From Primulina eburnea (Eukaryota; Streptophyta; Magnoliopsida; Lamiales; Gesneriaceae): a stretch of DNA of 64,000 bases. Location of the stretch: assembly GCF_022965805.1 (NCBI RefSeq), contig NC_133104.1:26780069-26844068 (forward strand), given 5' to 3'. Every line of letters starts with the position of its first letter. Position 1 is the stretch's first letter. The notes beneath the pieces were generated by a model that was given only the letters and a program-made list of their open reading frames with translations, was not told the origin of the DNA and did not search any database. A program made the position numbers and the translations under genes. Below, one piece after another: positions 53,793-62,530 of the stretch.

Positions 53793-56336
53793 ATGTCTAA
53801 CATCGATATATTCTTATATTTTGGTGGTCATGTGGTTATCGATAATGGATTGGTTGAATATAGCATTCCATTTGTTAGACCGTTACGAGTATTATGGTCT
53901 ATTAATTTGTTGGAGTTGGTTGAAGTTATGCATAAAATGTTAGGAATCGATCCAACTAATTTTTCTCTGAAGTCGACAAAAAAATATTCATTCATGGAGA
54001 TATCATCTTGGCATGAAATTCAAGTTAATCTCGTTGATGATGATGCTCTACAGTTTATAATGCAATGTGACAATATACATATGTCACATTTATACATGGA
54101 AGCAAATTCAATTGAGCATGCTGCTGGATATGATCCTGAATCCTACGTTCGACATCCATCTGATTCAGGTTTCAATAATCAACCTGGTACATCTACAAAT
54201 GGTGGTTTCTAGAATGTAGAATCTTATGTTTAACAGGTTACTAAAGGACTCGGTGATATGAGTTTCGATGATGTAAGTGGGTCTTGGGATCAATATATCA
54301 ATGTCTCGTCCGAACAAAATAATGCTCCATATTGGCCGAATACAACATTAGATACGAGTACTCGTTGTTCAGATTAGGCCAATAATGATGATATTTGGAG
54401 GACTGATTCTGAACCCGATTTGTCATATAGCGAGTCTGAAGAAGAATTGAATGTTGATGATTAAGTGAATACTTTTACAAATCTTAATGTGGGGACATCA
54501 TCTCGACAACCACCTCGTGACACATTATAGAGGCATAACGTACCATATGGGGAAGAGCCTCCTGATTCTGTCGATGTACCTTCTGGAGTGCAATCAAGCT
54601 ATTACAATCCGGATAGAGGTGAATTATGCATTAATATGTTATTTAAAGATATGAATGATCTTATTGAATCTGTGAAGGATTATTAAGTCAGAGTTGTCAG
54701 GCGTGAGTACCGTGTCGTGGAAAGCACACGCAGTTTTTGGAAGTTACTTTGTAAAAATAATTCTTCTACGGTCATTTGTCGATGGGGACTTCGCACTTCT
54801 TTGAAGGCCAAGACCGGTTATTGGAAAGTAACAAAATATGGCGGGCCTCACACATGTATATCTACCTCTATTGGTATAGACCATAAGAATTTGAACAGTG
54901 ATATAGTGGCAGATACGCTATTGGGAGTTGTTCGTTGTGATCCTTCTTACGAGATTAAGTATATCATCGAAAATGTGAAAGATAAATATGGATATCAAAT
55001 CTCGTACAAGAAGGCATGGCGCAGTTTGAAATGTGCTGTGGAAATTGCTTATGGTACATGGGAGAGCTCCGTTCAATTACTTCCAAAATATATATGTGCG
55101 TTCTGCAAATATAATAAGGGAACATCTGTGGAGTAAAAGCATCTCAGAGCCAACACTGAAATGAGTAAGACACTGAACTAAGTTTTTTGGGCATTCAGGC
55201 CGTGTGTTGATGGGTTTCGCCACTGTCGGAAAATAATTAGTGTCGATGGTACACACTTGTATACCAAATACAAGTACAAAATGTTGATGTGTCAGTCTGG
55301 ATGCGAACAATAAGTTTCTACCGCTAGCATTTGCTATTGTGGATGAAGAGACAACTGATTCTTGGAAATGGTTCTTGGAGAACCTAGGAAGACATGTTGT
55401 TCGTGATGAAAATGATGTGTGTCTTATTTCTGATAGGCATAAGGGAATCGTTCGAGCGACTGAAGATCTACCATATTTTCAACCTCCTTACGGTGTGCAT
55501 CATTTTTGTTTGAGACATGTGTGTTCAAACTTTAACGCTAAATTCAAAGACGTGCATTTGAAACATTTATGCTGGGCTGCAGGCACACAGAATCAAATTT
55601 GTAAGTTTGAAGCAATAATGGAGGCTATCAAACAAAATAACATTTTGGCACACCGATATTTGGATGGAATTGCGAAAGAAAAGTGGAGCTTGGCTCATGA
55701 CGGTGGTTGACGTCGTGGGGTGATGACAAATAATATGTCGGAGTGTTTAAACAGTGTGTTGAAGGGAGCTCGTAGACTTCCAATATTTGCCATAGTACAC
55801 CTGACACTTCTGAGTTGCGTACAATATTTTATTGAACGTGTGACTAGAGGTGGTCGTATGGTTCAAGAAAATCAGTTTTGGTCAGATTATGCATGTCAGA
55901 ATTATGAGAAACGAGCGAGAAAATCTAGTGAACATCGTGTTGCCAAATACGATGTACGTGAGCAAACTGCGTCGGTTGCAACTGTAGGAAGGCCAAGTCG
56001 TGGCCAACATATGCAGGTCGTTAAGTTATCAACGAGTGATTGTTCATGTGGTAAATGGACGATTTTTGGCATCCCATGTTCCCATTCTATTTGCACCGCT
56101 AAGTGGCACTCACTGGATCCCACGACACTTGTGCAGCCCTGGTACAACATATTTGAGTACTTAGCAATGTAGGAGGGCAGATTTCAACCTCTTGCAGATG
56201 AGTGATACTGGGATCCTCCAACTTTCGACTTGCACCACAATCTGGTTAGATGTTAAAGAAGAAGAGTCGGTAGAGACAAAACAACTAGACTGAGAAATGA
56301 GATGGACACAGCGGTTTCTAGACATAGACAACATTG
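53793..56336 (+). pseudogene. MuDR-type transposase, degenerate
   Basis: The N-terminal part (MSNIDIFLYFGGHVV, ISSWHEIQVNLVDDDALQF) is the PB1-like head of plant MuDR proteins, followed by an acidic linker with stops at 54211, 54376, 54463, 54529 and 54684. The MuDR DNA-binding domain is at about 54690-54870 (RREYRVVESTRSFWKLLCKN, GPHTC). The catalytic domain has the first D in SVDGTHLYTKYKYKML (about 55240), a frameshift near 55290, PLAFAIVDEETTDSWKWFL, the second D in LISDRHKGI and MTNNMSECLNSVLKGAR. A SWIM zinc finger (CSCGKWTIFGIPCSH) lies at about 56044-56085. The tail reads RRRVGRDKTTRLRNEMD. It would cut and paste the element if intact, but at least nine stops or frame breaks rule that out. 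Confidence 0.88.
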
Positions 56337-56544
56337 ATGAACTATTTTGTTAAATTGTACTAACGCTTGATATGTAAACTGAGTAATAATTTCTTTACCT
56401 CCTTTTTATTTGTAAAATTTTTTTTTTTTGAAAAAAAATGGTAAATGTGTGATCCTGAGCTGTAAAATTGTATTTCTTGAGCGCGAAATTATTTTCATTT
56501 TTGATTTTTTTTCCCATTGCAACCGTGATTGATTTGTGAAAAAT

Positions 56545-56633
56545 TACCGCCCGAGCACAGCCTAAATTAAAAAACAAACTTCTCCAGCAAGGGCCGCGTT
56601 CGAGCGGTACTTTTTTACCGCTCGAGCGCGGCC
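56545..56633. repeat. Three CCGCTCGAGCG-type dyads downstream of the transposase
   Basis: Units ACCGCCCGAGCACAGCC, GGCCGCGTTCGAGCGGT and ACCGCTCGAGCGCGGCC; the second is inverted. Core centres are near 56552.5, 56601.5 and 56623.5, spaced 49 and 22 bp. The second and third also form a hairpin with arms of about 20 bases around TACTTTTTTA. Confidence 0.65.
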
Positions 56634-57190
56634 TGTACTGGAGAAATTCTACAGAACATTTGTAACCATGTTGACGGAATAATAGTATAGCTTCCTACAA
56701 ACCCAGTTGATTGCGCAACCATGTCACCTTCCCACCCGAATGACGACTGATGTGAAAATGGAGAAGGCGTACTGAAATTTTGCTGAACATTAATTGTCCA
56801 ACATATCATATTGTACGGATATGGTTGAAAACCAACGACAGAAATAGCAGGTGATATGGTGCGCATAGTTATTCGATTATACCATTAGAAGTAATATTCG
56901 TCAGTCTGGATCGATCGCCCGTGTCGCACACCTTTAGCAACATATCTCAACCTATTATTCCACAACTCAATTGAATTTCTATGATACTCCCTCCAATCGG
57001 TGTTTCGATGTCCTATTCTTGTGATATTATGCATATCATCATTGTCGACGACATACCCTGGAATTGATTTCCGCCTTCTAAATTCTTGCATCACCCGATT
57101 AGGACGGTGCATCTCCACAATGTCAAAGCATATAAAAGGACAAACACATCGCCATATTTTGTTGTCGTATGAATCAATAATCGTCTTCAC
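56615..57190 (-). pseudogene. Plant mobile domain (PMD/MAIN-like) protein, C-terminal part
   Basis: Minus-strand frame with CPFICFDIVEMHRPNRVMQE, RRKSIPGYVVDNDDMHNI, TDWREYHRNSIELWNNRL. This is the conserved end of plant mobile domain proteins, often annotated as 'serine/threonine phosphatase 7 long form homolog' or aminotransferase-like. A stop near 56882 precedes WYNRITMRTISPAI, the usual final motif of the domain, so the frame continued there originally. The N-terminal two thirds are missing. PMD genes are frequent passengers of MULEs, which fits the adjacent convergent transposase. Function unknown; clearly a remnant. Confidence 0.75.
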
Positions 57191-57332
57191 TTATATGTCA
57201 TTCTTCTGATAAACGACCAATTCAACAGTAAAAAAATAAAATGTTCAAATTAGAAATTCATATACTCAAAACAAAACAATCTTCATTTAATCACTATTAA
57301 GTATTAAAATTATATAATACCTCGTTATTATT

Positions 57333-59106
57333 TGTAATGCCCGAGATTTTTACTTTGTTAATCTAAGATTATTGATTCAAGAATTGTTGCGATTAAAAGG
57401 ACCATTCCGAGGCATGAGTTGAGTTGGCATGTGATATTGATATGTGCGAGGGCAGAACACCTCGCGCATATGCGCGAGAAGAGACGCGCTTATGCGCGAG
57501 ACAAACATGGAACCTCGTGCATATGCTCGGAGACAGGGCGCGCATATGCGCGAGCATGGAAGAGGACCTCGCGCATATGCGCGAGTACTTGAAGTGTGAG
57601 GCGTAGAGACCAGCAGGTCTCGCTCATATGCGCCGAGGGAGGTCGCGCATATGCGCGAGATGTGCTGCCCCAAAGAATGAGCCACATTTCTCCACCATAC
57701 ATGATATATATGTATAATACATTCATTCCATCAGATTCAGTAGCAAGGAAAACCGAGGAAAGCTTCAGAGAGGTTTCAAGTTTTCTCCTATCTTAGAATT
57801 TGATTTGTGCAAGATCCGTCCATTCAAATTTCAATCCTAGTGTAGTACCGTATTCCTCTCGACAAAGGCTTCACAAGGACGCAAGTTTTCTTATGTTTTG
57901 TTATGGTTCGGCATTTATGTATTGAAGGAATCATGATATGATTAATATATGGTGTTCTTGAGTTATTAGACATCGTATAATCGAAACCGGATTGAAGAAC
58001 GGATACCGTATGATATTATTATAATTTTTCAGATTTGATTTGATTGAGATTAAACAGATTTGGTATCAGATTGTGTTTATTGATTGATTATGAGTTGTTG
58101 AGATTGGCGGTCTGTTATTTATATCGCCGGTGTATCGAGATTGTGATGTTATGTCGTCGAAACAGAATTAGATTGAGTTCTGATTATATTTGGTATTGAT
58201 TGGGGTATATGTTGATATTGTATTCCTTGAATATGTCATTCCAAATTTATATTGAAGATTCAAAGACAGAACATAGCCAATCCCCAACAAAAGAAAGGTA
58301 TAAATCAATGTTAACCGGGAGATACGACTCGAGTTATATTCGACTTGAGTTTCCCAAAACCACATACTTGTTTGTTATTGTTTTAATACCTTTGATTTAC
58401 TTGAATGTATATGCTTATTCTATTGATTTAGCAGAGAAAAGAAGATAGATATTGAGAACGAGTCATTGGCAGAGGTGCCAAGTCTTGGACAGAGGTGCCT
58501 AGACATTGGATGTTTGGTTATATCAATATTGCTTAGAAGTAGATCGACTTCTATTGCAGAGATTTAATATAATATACCAAAATCCATGAACCGGGATCCC
58601 TAGACTAGACTAGATCAGAGTCAATTCATAGATATGAGTGTGATTTACAGGTTTATATCGTTCATAGTTTCAGACTTGATACAAGTTATTGATAATTGTT
58701 ATACGCTTTTATATATGTTTATATAATTGCATGTATACGTTGTTTATACTGGGAATTATATTCTCACCGGAGTTATCCGGCTGTTGTTGTGTTTGTATGT
58801 GTGCATGACAACAGGTGGGACATGATCAAGGTCAAAAAGAGGATGAACAATCAAAATCAGCGTGGAGATCCGGACCCAGAAGTAGAGTTTGTTTCAGCAC
58901 TACATTTGTAGTTGTTGAACCTTAGTTTGAATTGAATGTATTTTGTAGAAGACTTGTACTTTTACTTTTGATGTTTATATCAGATTGATTATGATATGTT
59001 CCGCACTTGTATTTTAAAAAGAAAAAAAAATTAGACCCAATCTATTTAATTGATCCATTTATTCCCAAAGATGATTAAGAAATGAATTAGCGTCTGGGTC
59101 CCCACA
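57333..59106 (+). repeat. LTR F (5' LTR of a truncated chromovirus)
   Basis: Starts TGTAATGCCCGAG, ends GGGTCCCCACA, and is followed by a tRNA-Met primer site (TGGTATTAGAGC, 59112-59123, one mismatch). 1774 bp. U3 holds a palindrome array (57464-57656) and then TGATATATATGTATAATA (about 57701-57718) as TATA-like element. Confidence 0.88.
57464..57656. repeat. GCGCATATGCGC palindrome array in LTR F
   Basis: Centres near 57469.5, 57491.5, 57522.5, 57545.5, 57576.5, 57627.5 and 57650.5. Spacings are 22, 31, 23, 31, 51 and 23 bp. Variants include GCGCTTATGCGC and GTGCATATGCTC. Confidence 0.9.
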
Positions 59107-59557
59107 ACAGGTGGTATTAGAGCAGTAGGTTCTTTAGACTGAGATAGAAGCTAGTGAGCGGAGTAGATTGAGTTTTCTTCCTTGCTTTTTTATGCTAGCA
59201 TGTTTTAATGCTTTAATACATGTTTACCTGATTATCTGATTTGATTGAAAATATGTATTGTTTGAGAAGGAATTTGAACCGATTCTTGAGCAGAGGTAAG
59301 TTGATCAGAGGAGGACTGAGACAGATTTGTCAGTTTTATCGAAGAATCCCAGAACAGGGTAGTACCTCTGATAATCTGATGGATGTCACAGCAACCCCGA
59401 TGGAAACACTACTGAAGAGATTTCAGTCGTTTAAACCGCCGACTCTGAAAGGAACTGAGACGTCAGTTAACTGTGAGAGCTGGCTTGATGATATTGAAAT
59501 GTTGTTTGATTCATTGGATTATACAGATGCACGAAGAGTCAGATTGATTTGGCTCCT
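59107..59557 (+). pseudogene. Leader and truncated gag of element F
   Basis: After the primer site a gag start is recognisable: PEQGSTSDNLMDVTATPMET, then [13 protein letters not shown], then [20 protein letters not shown], closely related to the gag of E and C. No initiator ATG is preserved in the MPPRR position. The sequence breaks off near 59557 (RVRLI) and unrelated sequence follows. No protease or pol is present. Confidence 0.82.
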
Positions 59558-60031
59558 CTGTTCTAAACCTTCTGTATGTATATAGGAATTCAATTCATAA
59601 CACTTCATTTATGAATTGAATTCCCCCGACTTAACTTTTTAATTTTTTAAAATTTTTAAATAATATTATATTAATATAATATATACTATTTAATATTTTA
59701 ACATCGGTATGTCCCTTCGGACCAGTCAAACAATCAAATTTTCCAAAACTCAAAACATGAAACTTCTATATCTTTGAGTTTTCTACCGCTGGGATTTTGA
59801 CAGACAAAATTTTACGAAGTCAAATTTTTGCAAAAGCCTAGTGCGTTCGTAGTTGAAACAAAACTTCCATCCTTCCATAATCTTCTTTGAGAAATTCGAA
59901 TTCCATATCTTCCATTCATTCTGAAAAATTCTTAGTATCAAAAATTCCACCACAACTGTGTGCCCATTCAAATTTTTTGCCTTCTATCCTTTGTTACTGT
60001 TATGATATTTCACCTAGATTTATTCTAGGGA
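59558..60031. other. AT-rich sequence of unknown origin
   Basis: Starts at the gag breakpoint. It contains an inverted repeat ATGAATTGAATTC/GAATTCAATTCAT (59584-59623) and an AT-only stretch (59635-59700). I see no gene; it may be the 5' flank of the ORF at 60032. Confidence 0.5.
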
Positions 60032-60514
60032 ATGGCTGCTCCACATACTCGTGCTCAAGCGGTCCTTCATATTTGCCGGCTCACGCTAGATAATCAAGCT
60101 ATGGAAATTGTGACTTTGAAGGTGCAACTTGCTAGAGAGAAACTAGAGAAACAAGTACTTATCGAGGTCAGAAACATACTTGAGACGGACGTGCAGCAAC
60201 TCACTCATCATCTGGACTTGGCTGAGAGCCAACTTCTTCAGATACCTACTAAGTCAGCCCATATCGAGTGCCTAGCTACACTGAACAGGGACTTGCAAGA
60301 GAGAGTGGAGACAGAGAGAGACCGTGCTACTTGGGCTCGTCAGCATCAAGAAGGGTTCAAAAACAAGCAAGAACGATACATAGCGAAGATTCATAGCGCC
60401 ATGGATAGGCTTTAAGACCAGAATAATTATTTGCATCTGGTGGTAGAGAATGTGGAAGAGGAAAAGGAAGCACCGATGGAAGTGGTCAACGACGACAGCG
60501 AAAATGACGATTGA
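60032..60514 (+). CDS. Unidentified coiled-coil ORF, probably a remnant
   Basis: 127 codons from ATG 60032 to TAA 60413-60415. After the stop the same frame continues (DQNNYLHLVVENVEEEKEAP, then an acidic end DDSENDD and TGA near 60512), so an original frame of about 160 codons seems broken once. The protein is rich in charged residues with heptad-like leucines (VTLKVQLAREKLEKQVLIEV, LNRDLQERVETERDRATWAR), so it probably forms a coiled coil. No family recognised. A similar charged fragment (EIIILKDKNDKLERDNYQLD) lies at 60763-60880, just before LTR G, so both may be pieces of one gene or of an element's accessory ORF. Confidence 0.45.
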
Positions 60515-60875
60515 GACATGATAAACTAGACTATTTCGATATTATGATTGTAATAAAAATTATGATTTGAAAATTATTAAGTGTAATGACTTATTTCTAA
60601 ATAAAGACTTTATTATTATCCTTAAATTATCGCCTTTACATAGCAAAATTTATGAGAATTTTATAAACCTGTCAAAAAAAATTATTTTCTTTTAATCTTT
60701 ATAGGAAACAATCATAGATCCTCAAAGCGTTATAATTGACTCCAAAAACAGCTCCAAGAAAGGAAGCAGAAATCATAATATTGAAGGATAAAAATGACAA
60801 ACTCGAGAGGGATAATTATCAACTAGACAGAAATAACGTATGCATGATGGAGGACCTTCATCAGGCTAGAGAAGA
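60515..60875. other. Spacer with a second coiled-coil fragment
   Basis: AT-rich, then a short frame (60736-60880) with a heptad-like charged protein segment, cut by LTR G. No start or stop can be assigned with confidence. Confidence 0.4.
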
Positions 60876-62530
60876 TGTAATGCCAGAGATTTTATATCTG
60901 TTATTCTGCGATTATTGATTTATGAATTGATATGATTATGAAGGATCGTTCCGAGACTTGAATTGAGTTTGCTTGTGAGATATGAGGTGTGAGGACAGTA
61001 CCCCTCACGCATGTGCGCGACATGATGCGCGCACATGCGTGAAATGGGCAGAAGACCTCGCGAATATGCACGCACTCATATGGGAAGTCAAGTACAATTC
61101 CAGAGAACCTCGCGCATATGCGCGGAAGGAGGGCGTGCATATGCACGAGCTGCCGAGAAGAAAATTTCCGAGACCAGTAAGTCTCGCGCATATGCACCGA
61201 GGAGGGTCGCGCATATGCGCGAGACGTGCTGCGTGAAGAAGTGGCCACTTGGCCTTAGACATGCAATATATATATATATATATATATATCCTTCTCTTCT
61301 CAGAATGAAAGAAAGAAAGAATCGAGAAAAGGAACGAGACAAGTTGTAGAAAATCCTTACGCCTTTTATTTTAGAAATTTGAAGTTTGTGAAAGATCCGT
61401 CCGTCAGATTTTCGATCCAACTTCAGTACTGTGTTCCTATCGACGCAGGCTTCACATGGACGTAAGTTTTCTTAAGTTTTGATATGATTTGAAATTATGG
61501 TATTACCAGAATCGGATATGATTTATATATGGTGTTTCTGATATGTTAAACATCGTATAATTGAAACTGGATTAAAGAACGACTATCGTATGAAATTGTT
61601 ATGATTTTCAGAATGGATTTGATTGAGATTCGATATCTGATTGTGTTGTTATTGATTATGGGAAATAGATATTAATCTCTGACTGATATGGTATTGCTGG
61701 GTATATTGAGATTATGCCGTTGAAACAGGATTTGATTTGTTGTGATTATATCCAGTATTGATTAAGTAGGGTATTGATATTGTATTCCTCGCTATTGTCA
61801 TTGCCAGATTGAGCATTGGCAGACTTTGAATCGAGACTTCGATTTCAGGAGATCGACAGAACGAAAGGTATAAATCAATGTTGAATTGGGATTGCACAAC
61901 TCGAGTTTGATTTAACTTGAGTTTCCCAAAATCACATACTGAATTGTCATTGCCTTGATATGTTGCAATGTGTGATATTGATATGCTTATTCTATTGAAT
62001 TATAGGAAAGCATGAGTTAGAGTCTTGGGCAGATATGCCTAGTATTTGGCAGAACCGCCAAGTCACTCGAATTTTGTATATATATCGATGTGCTTAGGAG
62101 TATATCGACTTCTATTGCAGTTATTCGATATAGATAGCCAAAGTCTGGGAATAAGAACGTACCACCATCTAGTTGAGGAAAGTAGGTGGGAGAACGTTGA
62201 GTTCTTATTCAACCGGGATCCCTAGATTAGAAATGAGTCGAGTCTGAAGTGACGAGTCCAGAGTTTTATTTATTACTTTATATCGATACAGGCCTTTCAG
62301 ATTTGATACATGCTATTGATATGTGTTTCATGCTTTTATATATGCTTTTTATGAATGCATGTTTACATTGTTTATACTGAGATATAATTCTCATCGGAGT
62401 TTCCGGCTGTTGTCTTGTTTGTATGTGTACCTGAAAACAGGTGGCGCAGGGTCAGGATCAGGAAGAGGATGAGAGATTCAGAAATAGCATGGAGATCCGG
62501 ACTTAGAGTAGATTGATTTTCAGTACTTTA
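60876..62530 (+). repeat. LTR G, interrupted by LTR H
   Basis: Starts TGTAATGCCAGAG, related to but diverged from F. It has a palindrome array (61007-61221), then an (AT)n run (61267-61290) as TATA-like element. It is cut at 62530 by LTR H in inverse orientation, before the expected GGTCCCCACA end. Confidence 0.82.
61007..61221. repeat. GCGCATATGCGC palindrome array in LTR G
   Basis: Centres near 61012.5, 61034.5, 61065.5, 61117.5, 61140.5, 61191.5 and 61214.5. Spacings are 22, 31, 52, 23, 51 and 23 bp. Variants such as GTGCATATGCAC and ACGCATGTGCGC keep the dyad symmetry. Confidence 0.88.

Larger units (their letters stand above)
53401..57332 (+). mobile_element. Decayed Mutator-like element (MULE) with transposase and PMD gene
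   Basis: The block between the inverted LTR fragment and LTR F contains a MuDR-type transposase (53793-56336, plus) and a convergent plant-mobile-domain pseudogene (56615-57190, minus). This pairing is known in plant MULEs. Terminal inverted repeats and the 9-bp target duplication could not be identified, so the ends are approximate. GC-rich dyads flank the transposase on both sides (53483-53571, 56545-56633). Confidence 0.7.

Noticed and set aside
57333..62530. F and G as the two LTRs of one element
   Set aside because: They are clearly diverged, no pol lies between them, and no polypurine tract is visible before G; better read as two insertions of one group.
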